A DNA stretch of 64,000 bases from an uncultured Roseicyclus sp. (GTDB lineage: Bacteria; Pseudomonadota; Alphaproteobacteria; Rhodobacterales; Rhodobacteraceae): the NCBI GenBank assembly GCA_947500415.1, contig CANMRT010000004.1, positions 248,001-312,000 on the forward strand, written 5' to 3'. The translations under genes were made by a program, and so were the position numbers. The notes beneath the pieces were generated by a model. The model did no database searches, was not told the DNA's origin, and worked only from the letters and a program-made list of their open reading frames with translations. Shown in pieces: positions 55,015 through 64,000 of the stretch (the first letter of the stretch is position 1; each line of letters starts with the position of its first letter).

Positions 55015-56943
55015 ATGGCCAAAGTAATCGGTATCGACCTCGGTACGACGAACTCCTGCGTTGCAATCATGGACGGCTCGCAGCCGCGCGTGATTGAGAA
55101 TTCCGAAGGCGCGCGTACCACGCCTTCCATCATCGCCTTCACGGATGACGAGCGCCTTGCTGGCCAAGCCGCCAAGCGTCAGGCCGTTACCAACCCGGAA
55201 AACACCATCTTCGGCGTCAAGCGCCTGGTGGGCCGCCGGATTGATGATGAACATCTGGAGAAGGACAAAAAGAACCTGCCCTTCGCGATTGTCGACGGCG
55301 GCAATGGCGACGCCTGGGTGGAAGCCAAGGGTGAGAAATACTCTCCCTCCCAAATCTCCGCGTTCATTCTGCAGAAGATGAAGGAAACCGCCGAATCCTA
55401 CCTCGGCGAAGACGTGACCCAAGCGGTCATCACCGTTCCCGCATACTTCAACGACGCCCAGCGTCAGGCCACCAAAGACGCCGGCAAGATCGCGGGCCTC
55501 GAAGTACTGCGTATCATCAACGAGCCGACGGCTGCCGCGCTGGCTTACGGCCTCGACAAGGATGAAACCAAAACCATCGCCGTTTATGACCTCGGCGGCG
55601 GTACCTTCGACGTGACCATCCTGGAAATCGACGACGGCCTCTTCGAAGTGAAATCCACCAACGGCGACACGTTCCTCGGCGGTGAAGACTTTGACATGCG
55701 GATCGTGAACTACCTCGCCGACGAATTCAAAAAAGAGAATTCCGTCGATCTGACGCAAGACAAGATGGCGCTCCAGCGCCTGAAGGAAGCGGCAGAGAAG
55801 GCGAAGATCGAACTGTCGTCTTCCACCCAGACCGAGATCAACCAACCGTTCATCTCGATGGGCGCCAACGGTCAGCCTTTGCACATGGTCATGAAGCTGA
55901 CCCGCGCCAAGCTGGAAAGCCTCGTCTCCGACCTGATCAAGGCGTCGCTCAAGCCCTGCGCGGCCGCGTTGAAAGATGCAGGCCTCTCCAAGGGTGAGAT
56001 TGACGAAGTTGTCCTCGTCGGCGGCATGACCCGTATGCCCAAGGTGATCGAGGAAGTGACCAACTTCTTCGGCAAAGAGCCCCACAAGGGTGTGAACCCC
56101 GACGAAGTCGTCGCCATGGGCGCCGCCGTTCAGGCCGGTGTTCTGCAAGGCGACGTCAAAGACGTGGTTCTCCTCGACGTGACGCCATTGTCGCTCGGCA
56201 TCGAAACCCTTGGCGGTGTCTTCACCCGCCTGATCGACCGCAACACGACGATCCCTACGAAGAAGAGCCAAATCTTCTCAACCGCGGAAGACAACCAAAA
56301 CGCCGTGACGATCCGCGTTTTCCAGGGTGAGCGTGAGATGGCCGCAGACAACAAGATGCTGGGCCAGTTCAACCTCGAAAACATCCCGCCCGCTCCGCGT
56401 GGCGTGCCGCAGATCGAGGTTACCTTTGACATCGACGCCAATGGTATCGTGTCGGTCGGCGCCAAAGACAAGGGCACCGGCAAGGAACAGCAGATCACGA
56501 TCCAGGCCTCCGGTGGTCTCAGCGATGATGACATCGACCGGATGGTCCGCGAAGCCGAGGAAAACGCCGAGGCTGACAAGGATCGCCGCGATCTGGTGGA
56601 AACCAAGAACCAGGCCGAAAGCCTCATCCACGGCACCGAGAAGTCGCTGGAAGATCACGGCGACAAGGTCGACGCCTCCACCGTGGAAGCGATCGAACTT
56701 GCTGTGAACGCGCTTAAAGAGACCCTCGAGTCCGAGGATGCAGCCAAGATCAAAGGCGGCATTCAGAACGTCACCGAAGCAGCCATGCGTCTGGGCGAGG
56801 CCATCTACAAGGCCGAGCAGGAGAAATCCGAAGCGGGCTCCGACGATGGTGATGCGGACGAAGACGAACAACGCGGTGTCGATGAAGACATCGTCGATGC
56901 CGACTTCGAAGATCTGAACGACGACGACCGCAACCGCGGCTGA
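55015..56943 (+). CDS. dnaK: Molecular chaperone DnaK
   Basis: This Hsp70 chaperone of 642 residues is the normal length. The ATPase domain starts [17 protein letters not shown] and contains [31 protein letters not shown] and [12 protein letters not shown]. The substrate domain and helical lid follow, and the tail is acidic, ending in [19 protein letters not shown]; typical DnaK tails carry a similar acidic EEVD-like motif. AAAGGGA precedes the ATG. It is followed 71 bp later by dnaJ, with grpE 6 kb downstream. A heat-shock-like promoter precedes it. Confidence 0.99.
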   Translation: MAKVIGIDLGTTNSCVAIMDGSQPRVIENSEGARTTPSIIAFTDDERLAGQAAKRQAVTNPENTIFGVKRLVGRRIDDEHLEKDKKNLPFAIVDGGNGDAWVEAKGEKYSPSQISAFILQKMKETAESYLGEDVTQAVITVPAYFNDAQRQATKDAGKIAGLEVLRIINEPTAAALAYGLDKDETKTIAVYDLGGGTFDVTILEIDDGLFEVKSTNGDTFLGGEDFDMRIVNYLADEFKKENSVDLTQDKMALQRLKEAAEKAKIELSSSTQTEINQPFISMGANGQPLHMVMKLTRAKLESLVSDLIKASLKPCAAALKDAGLSKGEIDEVVLVGGMTRMPKVIEEVTNFFGKEPHKGVNPDEVVAMGAAVQAGVLQGDVKDVVLLDVTPLSLGIETLGGVFTRLIDRNTTIPTKKSQIFSTAEDNQNAVTIRVFQGEREMAADNKMLGQFNLENIPPAPRGVPQIEVTFDIDANGIVSVGAKDKGTGKEQQITIQASGGLSDDDIDRMVREAEENAEADKDRRDLVETKNQAESLIHGTEKSLEDHGDKVDASTVEAIELAVNALKETLESEDAAKIKGGIQNVTEAAMRLGEAIYKAEQEKSEAGSDDGDADEDEQRGVDEDIVDADFEDLNDDDRNRG

Positions 56944-56962
56944 TCGCGATTTGACCCCATGC

Positions 56963-56990
56963 GGCCGGCTGGGGACCTCCCTGGCCGGCC
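56963..56990 (+). terminator. Stem-loop between dnaK and dnaJ
   Basis: GGCCGGC (56963-56969) pairs with GCCGGCC (56984-56990) across a 14-nt loop, just before the dnaJ ribosome-binding site. With no U-tract it is more likely a partial terminator or mRNA-stabilising/processing structure that lowers DnaJ relative to DnaK. Confidence 0.5.
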
Positions 56991-57014
56991 CATGTATTTC
57001 CGAAAGGGAAACTC

Positions 57015-58169
57015 ATGGCAAAACGCGATTATTACGAAGTGCTTGGCGTCGCCAAAGGCGCCCCTGCGGACGAGATCAAGAAGGCCTATCGCAAGAAGGC
57101 GAAAGAACTTCACCCCGACCGCAACGCAGACAATCCTGACGCAGAAGCCCAGTTCAAAGAAGCGAATGAGGCTTACGACGTCCTGAAAGACGCCGATAAG
57201 AAAGCCGCCTACGACCGCTTCGGTCACGCGGCCTTTGACGGTGGCATGGGTGGTGGCCCACGCGCCAATCCCGGCGGGCAGGGCGACTTCGCCTCCGCCT
57301 TCTCGGATGTGTTCGAAGATCTCTTCGGCGATTTCATGGGGGGCCAGCGCGGCCGTCCCGGTGGCGGGCGCAACCGCGCCTCCCGCGGCTCGGATCTGCG
57401 CTACAACCTGAAAATCTCTCTCGAAGAGGCGCATTCGGGTCTGACGAAGCAGATCACCGTTCCCGCCTCCGTCGCCTGCGACAGCTGCGATGGCACGGGG
57501 TCCGAAGCAGGCGCGGAGCCAACAACCTGCCCAACATGCTCCGGCATGGGCAAGGTCCGCGCCCAGCAAGGCTTCTTTACCGTTGAACGCACCTGCCCGA
57601 CATGCTCCGGCATGGGTCAAATCGTGAAAAACCCCTGCCGCACCTGTGGTGGCGCTGGACGGACGGAAAAAGAACGCGCGCTTTCGGTAAACATCCCCGC
57701 AGGCGTTGAAACCGGCACCCGCATCCGTCTGTCCGGTGAAGGCGAAGCTGGTCTGCGTGGCGGTCCGCAAGGCGACCTCTACATCTTCGTTGAAGTGGCC
57801 GACCATCCGTTGTTCCAGCGCGACGGCATGGACCTCTTCTGCCGCGTCCCGGTCTCCATGGTCTCCGCCGCCCTTGGCGGTGAAATCGAAGTGCCCACCA
57901 TCGACGGTGGCCGCTCCCGCGTGCGCGTCCCCGAGGGGTCGCAATCCGGACGCCAGATGCGCCTGCGCGGCAAGGGCATGCCAGCCCTCCGTGGCCCCGG
58001 CCAAGGCGACATGTATATCGAGCTTCAGATTGAGACGCCCGTGAACCTGACTGGCGATCAGCGGGAGCTTCTGAAGCAACTCGATGAGAGCCTCAAGAAG
58101 TCGAATAACCCGAACGCCACGGGCTTCTTCGACAAGGTCAAAACCTTCTGGGATTCGATCAAAGAGTGA
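57015..58169 (+). CDS. dnaJ: Molecular chaperone DnaJ
   Basis: This Hsp40 co-chaperone of 384 residues is type I. The J domain (1-70) has the HPD motif in [12 protein letters not shown] Gly/Phe-rich region follows ([17 protein letters not shown]), then four zinc-binding CxxCxGxG-type repeats ([41 protein letters not shown]). The substrate-binding C-terminal domains complete it. It stimulates the DnaK ATPase and delivers unfolded proteins. AAGGGAA precedes the ATG; a strong terminator lies 40 bp after the stop. Confidence 0.98.
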   Translation: MAKRDYYEVLGVAKGAPADEIKKAYRKKAKELHPDRNADNPDAEAQFKEANEAYDVLKDADKKAAYDRFGHAAFDGGMGGGPRANPGGQGDFASAFSDVFEDLFGDFMGGQRGRPGGGRNRASRGSDLRYNLKISLEEAHSGLTKQITVPASVACDSCDGTGSEAGAEPTTCPTCSGMGKVRAQQGFFTVERTCPTCSGMGQIVKNPCRTCGGAGRTEKERALSVNIPAGVETGTRIRLSGEGEAGLRGGPQGDLYIFVEVADHPLFQRDGMDLFCRVPVSMVSAALGGEIEVPTIDGGRSRVRVPEGSQSGRQMRLRGKGMPALRGPGQGDMYIELQIETPVNLTGDQRELLKQLDESLKKSNNPNATGFFDKVKTFWDSIKE

Positions 58170-58210
58170 CTCCGTAGATCGGGCCTTGGCCCGGATGCGC
58201 AACCACAACA

Positions 58211-58245
58211 AAAAACCCCCGCCGCTTCCGGTCGGGGGCTTTTTC
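58211..58245 (+). terminator. Rho-independent terminator after dnaJ
   Basis: A GC-rich hairpin with arms CCCCCG (58216-58221) and CGGGGG (58233-58238) is flanked by an A-run before and by CTTTTTC after it. It is the clearest intrinsic terminator in the window and works for the dnaK-dnaJ direction. The A-run could make it serve maeB on the other strand too. Confidence 0.85.
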
Positions 58246-58336
58246 GATTGTGTGTGCGGCAACGCTACCCACTACATCTTGGTAGTTATAAAAAAACTAC
58301 AGATTCACTACAGGTTCTTACGTCGAAAACGGCCCC

Positions 58337-60601
58337 TCAAACCCGTCCAATCTCACAAGCCGCCATCACCGCCATATTCAGAATGTCGTTCGCCGTGCTC
58401 ACCGTCGAAGCGATCTGAACCGGACGATCCAGCCCCGTCAAAATCGGCCCAATCACCGTCGCCCCCGCCATTTCCTGCATCAGCTTCACAGAGATCGAAG
58501 CCGAATGCCGCGCCGGAACAACCAGGATATTCGCGGGCCCGGACAAACGGTTAAACGGATACTGCTCCCGCGTCGCCGGGTTCAGCGCCACGTCCACCGT
58601 CATCTCGCCCTCGTACTCAAAATCCGCGCCCTTAGCGTCCAAAACACTGGCCGCATGGTGCATCTTTTCTGCCCGTTCAGACACCGGATACCCAAAGGTC
58701 GAGAAGCTGACAAAAGCGACCCGAGGCTCCAACCCCAGCCCCCGCGCCACTGCCGCTCCACGCTCCGCAATCAACGCCAAATCCTGATCCGACGGCCATT
58801 CATGCACCAGCGTATCGCCAATCAAAACGATGCGCCCTTTGTGCAGCAAAGCGGTCACGCCAACCGCCCCATCTTCGGCCTTCACATCAAAGACTTTGCC
58901 AATCATCTCAAGCGCCTGCGCCGATTTCCGGGTCGCGCCCGTCACCAGCCCGTCGCCATGTCCATGGGCTAGCATCAAACTTGAGAACACGTGCCGATCC
59001 CGCGCCGCAAGCCGGTGAATGTCGCTTGAATCGTGCCCTTTACGCTGGAGCCGCTCGTAGAGGAAATCCTTGTAGGTATCGAGGTGCCGGGTATTCGCCG
59101 CATTGACGATTTCCAACTCGCGCACAGCATCGCCCAGCCCCGCGCCCTCAAGCTTCTCCTTCACATCCGCATCGCGCCCAACGACCAGCGCTTTCCCAAG
59201 CCCTTGCCGCTGATACGCAACCGCCGCGCGCAGCACACGAACATCATCGCCCTCCGCAAAGATCATCCGCGCCTGAGCATTCCGCGCCCGCGCGTAAACT
59301 CCCTGCAAGATCGATGAGGTCGGATCCATCCGCGCCTGCAAATCCTTGGCGTATCCGTCCAGATCAATGATCGGCCGCCGCGCAGCCCCCGTATCCATCC
59401 CAGCCTGCGCAACCGCCGGCGGGATCGTGTAGATCAAGCGTGGATCGAACGGCGTCGGAATAATGTAATCCCGTCCGAAGCTTAGCTTCCGTCCATACGC
59501 CATCGCGACCTCATCCGGCACATCCTCTCGTGCCAGCTCAGCGAGAGCCCGGGCACAGGCAATCTTCATCTCGTCATTGATCGCCCGCGCATGAACATCC
59601 AGCGCGCCCCGGAAAAGATACGGGAAGCCCAGAACGTTGTTTACCTGGTTTGGATAGTCCGAGCGTCCCGTCGCCACGATCGCATCCGCGCGCACCGCTT
59701 GCGCCTCTTCCGGCGTGATCTCAGGATCGGGGTTCGCCATGGCAAAGATCACCGGGTTGTCGGCCATGCTTTTCACCATGTCCGGTGTCACGGCGCCCTT
59801 CACCGACACGCCCAGAAACACGTCTGCATCAACCATCGCCTCTTCCAGCGTGCGCAGCTTAGTCGTGATCGCATGACCAGATTTCCACTGATTCATGCCC
59901 TCGGTACGCCCCTGATAAATCACGCCTTTCGTATCGCAGACGATGCAGTTCTCGTGCCGCGCACCCATCGCTTTCAGCAGTTCAATGCAAGCAATCCCGG
60001 CGGCCCCAGCGCCATTCAAGACGATCTTACAATCCCCGATCTTCTTGCCGCTCAGATGCAGCGCATTAATCAGGCCCGCCGCACAAATCACCGCCGTGCC
60101 GTGCTGGTCATCATGGAACACCGGAATGTCCATGATCTCCTTCAGCTGCTGCTCGATCATGAAGCATTCGGGCGCTTTGATATCCTCTAGGTTGATGCCC
60201 CCGAATGTCGGCCCCATCAGCTTCACAGCGTTGACGAATTCGTCGACGTCTTCGGTATCCAGCTCGATATCAATCGAGTTCACATCCGCGAACCGTTTGA
60301 ACAGAACCGCCTTACCTTCCATCACCGGTTTGGACGCCAACGCCCCAAGGTTCCCCAATCCCAGCACCGCCGTCCCGTTCGAGATCACCGCAACCAGGTT
60401 GCCCTTCGACGTGTAGTCGTAGGCCGTCTCAGGCTTTTCCGCGATTACCTCACACGGCACTGCGACACCCGGTGAATAGGCCAGCGACAGGTCCCGCTGC
60501 GTGGCCATCGGCGTCGACGCGTTGATGTCGATCTTCCCGGGCGCAGGCTCCAAATGATAGGCCAGCGCCTCTTCACGGGTGATCTTCTGTTTGTCGGCCA
60601 T
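58337..60601 (-). CDS. maeB: NADP-dependent malic enzyme with phosphotransacetylase-like C-terminus
   Basis: This MaeB-type enzyme of 754 residues decarboxylates malate to pyruvate, supplying NADPH and pyruvate during growth on C4 acids. The N-terminal ~430 residues hold the malic enzyme domain: DLSLAYSPGVAVPC, GGINLEDIKAPECF, PVFHDDQHGTAVI and the NADP fold VLNGAGAAGIA. The C-terminal ~320 residues resemble phosphate acetyltransferase (GLGKALVVGRDADV, VLIGDTLVHEWPS); in MaeB this part is usually regulatory, not catalytic. The ATG at 60599-60601 was chosen over a start 11 codons upstream. It diverges from mutS. Confidence 0.95.
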   Translation of the reverse strand: MADKQKITREEALAYHLEPAPGKIDINASTPMATQRDLSLAYSPGVAVPCEVIAEKPETAYDYTSKGNLVAVISNGTAVLGLGNLGALASKPVMEGKAVLFKRFADVNSIDIELDTEDVDEFVNAVKLMGPTFGGINLEDIKAPECFMIEQQLKEIMDIPVFHDDQHGTAVICAAGLINALHLSGKKIGDCKIVLNGAGAAGIACIELLKAMGARHENCIVCDTKGVIYQGRTEGMNQWKSGHAITTKLRTLEEAMVDADVFLGVSVKGAVTPDMVKSMADNPVIFAMANPDPEITPEEAQAVRADAIVATGRSDYPNQVNNVLGFPYLFRGALDVHARAINDEMKIACARALAELAREDVPDEVAMAYGRKLSFGRDYIIPTPFDPRLIYTIPPAVAQAGMDTGAARRPIIDLDGYAKDLQARMDPTSSILQGVYARARNAQARMIFAEGDDVRVLRAAVAYQRQGLGKALVVGRDADVKEKLEGAGLGDAVRELEIVNAANTRHLDTYKDFLYERLQRKGHDSSDIHRLAARDRHVFSSLMLAHGHGDGLVTGATRKSAQALEMIGKVFDVKAEDGAVGVTALLHKGRIVLIGDTLVHEWPSDQDLALIAERGAAVARGLGLEPRVAFVSFSTFGYPVSERAEKMHHAASVLDAKGADFEYEGEMTVDVALNPATREQYPFNRLSGPANILVVPARHSASISVKLMQEMAGATVIGPILTGLDRPVQIASTVSTANDILNMAVMAACEIGRV

Positions 60602-60718
60602 TACGCGCTCTCCCTGACGGTGCCCGACCGGCATAGCGCGGGGATCAGCAGGCTCGCAACCGATTGCGCTTCAAACCCGCCGTTCACTTGCGTAGATTCC
60701 CGCCCGGGGGGTGCGGAT

Positions 60719-63358
60719 ATGAACGCGCAAGTCACGCCGATGATGGCGCAATATCTTGAGATCAAGGCCCAGTATCCGGACGCGATTCTGTTCTATCGCA
60801 TGGGTGATTTCTACGAGATGTTCTTTGACGATGCCGTCGCCGCAGCGGAGGCCTTGGACATCGCGCTGACCAAACGCGGCAAGCATGACGGCGACGATAT
60901 CCCAATGTGCGGGGTGCCCGCGCATAGTGCCGAAGCCTACCTTTTGACCCTGATCCGAAAGGGTTTCCGTGTTGCCATCGGCGAGCAGTTGGAAAGCCCG
61001 GATGAGGCGAAAAAGCGCGGCTCCAAATCGGTCGTGAACCGTGATGTGGTGCGTTTGGTTACGCCTGGGACATTGACCGAAGACACCCTGCTTGAAGCAC
61101 GTCGCCACAACTACCTTGCCGCATATTCGGAGGTGCGCGGCGATGCGGCCCTTGCGTGGTGTGACATCTCCACCGGCGATTTCCGTGTTATGGTCTGCCC
61201 GCCTGTGCGCCTTGGTCCGGAATTGGCCCGGCTCTCTCCGAAGGAGGTCTTGGTATCGGATGGGTTGGAGGTCGCCCGGCAGGACGCCATGATCGAACTC
61301 GGTGCCGCCGTCACACCGCTGTCGCCCGGTTCTTTCGACTCCGCCTCCGCCGAAAAGCGTCTTTCCGCGCTTTTCAACGTCTCGACCCTGGAAGGGTTCG
61401 GCAATTTCACCCGCCCCGAACTCAGCGCCATGGGCGCGCTGATCGACTATCTGGAGCTAACCCAAAAAGGCGCGCTCCCATTGCTTCGCGCCCCACGTAA
61501 GCAACAAGCGGACCGCCTTCTGCAGCTCGACACCGCCACGCGGCGCAATCTGGAACTCACCCACGCGCTGTCGGGCGGGCGGGCGAATTCGCTTCTCTCC
61601 GTCCTCGATCGAACCCTGACCGCTGGCGGCGCGCGCCTTCTTGAACGTCGCCTCACCGGCCCGTCCACCGATCTCGATACCATCCGCGCGCGACACAATG
61701 CCGTCGCGTTCTGCGTCTCTGACACGCTCGTTAGAGACGAACTAGAGGCTGAACTCCGCCGCATTCCTGATCTCGACCGCGCTCTGTCGCGTCTGTCCCT
61801 CGACCGGGGCGGCCCCCGCGATCTGGCCGCTATCCGTGACGGCCTCATAGGCGCAAATCATCTGCAGCAGCGCCTCGAAAGCATCGACTTACCCACCCTT
61901 TTGGCCGACGCAGTGGACGCCCTCACAGGACACAGTCAACTCATCGACCTGCTGGATTCCGCCCTCGTCGCCGAGCCTCCGGTTCAACTCCGCGATGGCG
62001 GACTAATCGCCCCCGGCTACCACGAAGAACTGGATGAGGCCCGCACCCTCCGCGACGAGGGGCGCGGGGTGATCGCTAAGATGCAGGCCGAATATGTTGC
62101 GGCTTCTGGCGTCCAGACCCTCAAAATCAAGCACAACAATGTTCTGGGCTACTTCATCGAAACCACGGCCACCCACGCCGAAAAAATGCTGAACCCGCCG
62201 CTCAGCGAACGGTTCATCCACCGCCAGACCACCGCAAACGCGGTTCGGTTCACCACCGTCGAACTCTCGGAGCTCGAAACCAAGATCCTCAACGCCGGTA
62301 ACCGCGCGCTTGAGATCGAGCGCACGCTCTTCGCGTCCCTTCGCGACGCCATCCTTGAACAACAGGACAAGATAGGTGACGCCGCCCGAGGTCTGGCCGA
62401 GCTTGACCTCGCCAATGCGCTCGCCCGCCGCGCCCGAGAAGGCGATTGGGTCCAACCCGAAATGACCGAGGATCGCACGTTCGAAATCGAAGGCGGCCGC
62501 CACCCCGTTGTGGAGGCGGCGCTGGCCAAAGATGGTGAGCCTTTCATCGCCAACAACTGTACACTCACCGCCGAAGACGGGGCCGCCATCAGCCTTCTGA
62601 CCGGCCCTAACATGGCCGGTAAATCCACCTACCTCCGCCAAAACGCCCTGATTGCGATTCTGGCTCAAATCGGCAGTTTTGTCCCTGCCAGCCGCGCCAA
62701 AATCGGCCTCGTCAGCCAGGTGTTCAGCCGGGTTGGCGCCTCCGACGATCTCGCCCGTGGCCGCTCCACCTTCATGGTCGAAATGGTCGAAACCGCGACG
62801 ATCCTGAACCAGGCCGATGACCGCGCCCTGGTGATCCTCGATGAAATCGGCCGCGGCACCGCCACCTATGACGGCCTCTCCATCGCCTGGGCCACGCTCG
62901 AACACCTGCACGAAACCAATCAATGCCGTGCCCTTTTCGCGACCCACTATCACGAAATGACATCCCTTTCGGCCAAGCTCGACGGCCTGACCAATGCGAC
63001 GATGGCGGTGAAGGAATGGGAGGGCGAGGTAATCTTCCTCCACGAGGTCCGCGAAGGGGCGGCGGATCGGTCCTACGGTGTGCAGGTCGCCAAACTCGCG
63101 GGTCTACCGGACAGCGTCATCACCCGCGCGCAAACCGTTCTCGATGCGCTCGAAAAAGGCGAACGCGAAGGCGGCGACCGCAAAGCCGTGATCGATGACC
63201 TGCCACTCTTCAGCGCGACACCAGCCCCCGCACCGCGCGCATCAAAGCCATCCGAGGTCGAAGAAAAACTACGCGCCGTGCATCCTGACGAGATGACGGC
63301 GCGTGAAGCTTTGAACTTGCTCTATGAGCTGAAGGCTAAACTCAGCCCGCCGGATTAG
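60719..63358 (+). CDS. mutS: DNA mismatch repair protein MutS
   Basis: This mismatch-binding ATPase of 879 residues starts repair of replication errors. The mismatch-reading motif is FYRMGDFYEMFFDDA, with the Phe-x-Glu pair in DFYEMF. The core and clamp domains follow. The ATPase has Walker A TGPNMAGKSTYLRQ, Walker B ALVILDEIGRGTATYDG and the ATHYHEM signature. The C-terminus ends with REALNLLYELKAKL, the tetramer-forming helix. I chose the ATG at 60719; the frame is open back to 60554, which overlaps maeB and lacks conserved sequence. It converges with grpE and overlaps it by 17 nt. Confidence 0.98.
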   Translation: MNAQVTPMMAQYLEIKAQYPDAILFYRMGDFYEMFFDDAVAAAEALDIALTKRGKHDGDDIPMCGVPAHSAEAYLLTLIRKGFRVAIGEQLESPDEAKKRGSKSVVNRDVVRLVTPGTLTEDTLLEARRHNYLAAYSEVRGDAALAWCDISTGDFRVMVCPPVRLGPELARLSPKEVLVSDGLEVARQDAMIELGAAVTPLSPGSFDSASAEKRLSALFNVSTLEGFGNFTRPELSAMGALIDYLELTQKGALPLLRAPRKQQADRLLQLDTATRRNLELTHALSGGRANSLLSVLDRTLTAGGARLLERRLTGPSTDLDTIRARHNAVAFCVSDTLVRDELEAELRRIPDLDRALSRLSLDRGGPRDLAAIRDGLIGANHLQQRLESIDLPTLLADAVDALTGHSQLIDLLDSALVAEPPVQLRDGGLIAPGYHEELDEARTLRDEGRGVIAKMQAEYVAASGVQTLKIKHNNVLGYFIETTATHAEKMLNPPLSERFIHRQTTANAVRFTTVELSELETKILNAGNRALEIERTLFASLRDAILEQQDKIGDAARGLAELDLANALARRAREGDWVQPEMTEDRTFEIEGGRHPVVEAALAKDGEPFIANNCTLTAEDGAAISLLTGPNMAGKSTYLRQNALIAILAQIGSFVPASRAKIGLVSQVFSRVGASDDLARGRSTFMVEMVETATILNQADDRALVILDEIGRGTATYDGLSIAWATLEHLHETNQCRALFATHYHEMTSLSAKLDGLTNATMAVKEWEGEVIFLHEVREGAADRSYGVQVAKLAGLPDSVITRAQTVLDALEKGEREGGDRKAVIDDLPLFSATPAPAPRASKPSEVEEKLRAVHPDEMTAREALNLLYELKAKLSPPD

Positions 63359-63932
63359 ACGACACACCGACCTGCGCCGGGCGCAGCAAACGGTCGTGCA
63401 ACATGAACCCCGTCGCCGAGACCTGAATGATGTCGCCCGCCTTCGTCTCAGGCAGCGGCGCCTCGAACATCGCCTGATGTAGCTGCGGGTCGAACCGATC
63501 ACCCACTTCCGGCTCGATCGGCGTGATCCCGTGCTTGCCGAACACGCTGATGAGTTCCTTCAGCGTCAGCTCCACGCCTTCGATCAACGCACCCGCTGTT
63601 TCTTTCGACGCCTCATCCGACGCTTCCAGTGCGCGCCTCAGATTGTCGAACACGGGAAGCAAATCGCGCGACAGTTTTGATCCGCCGTATTGCTCGGCTT
63701 CGCGGCGATCCCGATCTGCCCGTTTGCGCATATTCTCGGCCTCAGCCAAGGCACGCAGCATCCGGTCGCGCGTTTCATCACGTTCCGCTTCAAGCGCCGC
63801 AATCACAGCTTCAGCGCCCGCACCGAATCCCTCTTCCATTTCGGGCATATCGCCCAGACCATCTTCTGCCAGGCTCACCTTTGGCTCAGCCTGATCATCT
63901 TCGTAAAACTGGTCGTCTTTCGGTTCGCCCAT
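63342..63932 (-). CDS. grpE: Nucleotide exchange factor GrpE
   Basis: This co-chaperone (196 residues from this start, 201 from an alternative ATG at 63945-63947) releases ADP from DnaK. The long N-terminal helix (EAVIAALEAERDETRDRML) is followed by the conserved MRKRADRDRREAEQYG segment. The beta-wing end contains PEVGDRFDPQLHQAMF and IIQVSATGFMLHDRLLRPAQ, the GrpE signature. I favour the downstream ATG because it matches the usual family start, and a GGGG lies 9 nt before it. It follows the probable hrcA 3' end by about 20 bp, the usual hrcA-grpE order. Confidence 0.95.
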   Translation of the reverse strand: MGEPKDDQFYEDDQAEPKVSLAEDGLGDMPEMEEGFGAGAEAVIAALEAERDETRDRMLRALAEAENMRKRADRDRREAEQYGGSKLSRDLLPVFDNLRRALEASDEASKETAGALIEGVELTLKELISVFGKHGITPIEPEVGDRFDPQLHQAMFEAPLPETKAGDIIQVSATGFMLHDRLLRPAQVGVSSNPAG

Positions 63933-63954
63933 AGTCACTTGCCCCATTGGCCTC

Positions 63955-64000
63955 TCACGCGCGGTCGGAAATCAACTTACCAACCAGCTGCGCCGTATAA
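63955..64000 (-). CDS. hrcA: Probable hrcA, last 14 codons (5' part outside window)
   Basis: The minus strand reads YTAQLVGKLISDRA followed by TGA at 63955-63957. YTAQLVGKL-type endings are seen at the C-terminus of HrcA, the heat-inducible repressor. The gene order immediately before grpE also fits. The fragment is too short for certainty. No CIRCE operator, the usual HrcA site, was seen before dnaK or grpE in this window. Confidence 0.55.
   Translation of the reverse strand, partial: YTAQLVGKLISDRA

Overview
The window looks like a chromosomal segment of an alphaproteobacterium of the order Rhodobacterales (Roseobacter-type). The evidence is the high GC content, the serC-serA order behind a structured leader, the rnd-lptC-lptA-lptB-hpf-ptsN cluster, hrcA/grpE and dnaK/dnaJ as separate nearby units, a MaeB-type malic enzyme, and protein sequences typical of that group. 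The genes are packed tightly, often with 4-nt stop/start overlaps. No phage, insertion sequence, plasmid gene, rRNA or CRISPR array is visible. All assignments come from reading the sequence; no database search was run.

Layout. 1-8.8 kb: 5'-proximal part of a PAS sensor histidine kinase (-), then a bacterial alpha-2-macroglobulin with an N-terminal PAN-like segment coupled to pbpC (+). 8.9-13.7 kb: thiolase, serA and serC (-) behind a candidate serC leader RNA, with a MarR regulator diverging. 13.7-20.8 kb: alpha/beta hydrolase (-), an AttEFGH-like ABC transporter/AttH operon ending in a flavin-binding oxidase-like gene (+), and a hydrolase-membrane fusion (-). 20.9-30.1 kb: serB (+) facing the glutamate synthase genes, where gltD and gltB are separated by three small overlapping genes. 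30.3-37.7 kb: uppP, an NDUFA9-like protein, and tamA-tamB. 37.7-44 kb: tRNA-Leu(CAG), a tyrosine autokinase for polysaccharide export, and rnd-lptCAB-hpf-ptsN.

44-54 kb is the main accessory region, a probable surface polysaccharide locus: tandem-domain sulfotransferase, GT14-like, GT2 and GT4 glycosyltransferases, galU, a second GT2, kdsB-like CMP-sugar synthetase, cysQ and an ABC-2 permease. The sulfotransferase plus CysQ (which removes the PAP by-product) suggest that the glycan, or a related molecule, is sulfated. 54-64 kb: a MITE-like palindromic element, alkB, dnaK-dnaJ with a heat-shock-like promoter, maeB, mutS, grpE and the last codons of probable hrcA.

Themes. Serine synthesis is nearly complete (serA, serC, serB). 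Cell-envelope biogenesis dominates: PBP1C, UppP, TamAB, Lpt, capsule-type export and glycosyltransferases. Several non-coding structures deserve attention: the serC leader, a terminator-like hairpin that buries the thiolase ribosome-binding site, three CGTTCA-N2-TGAACG dyads in the glutamate synthase cluster, and paired dyads before hpf.
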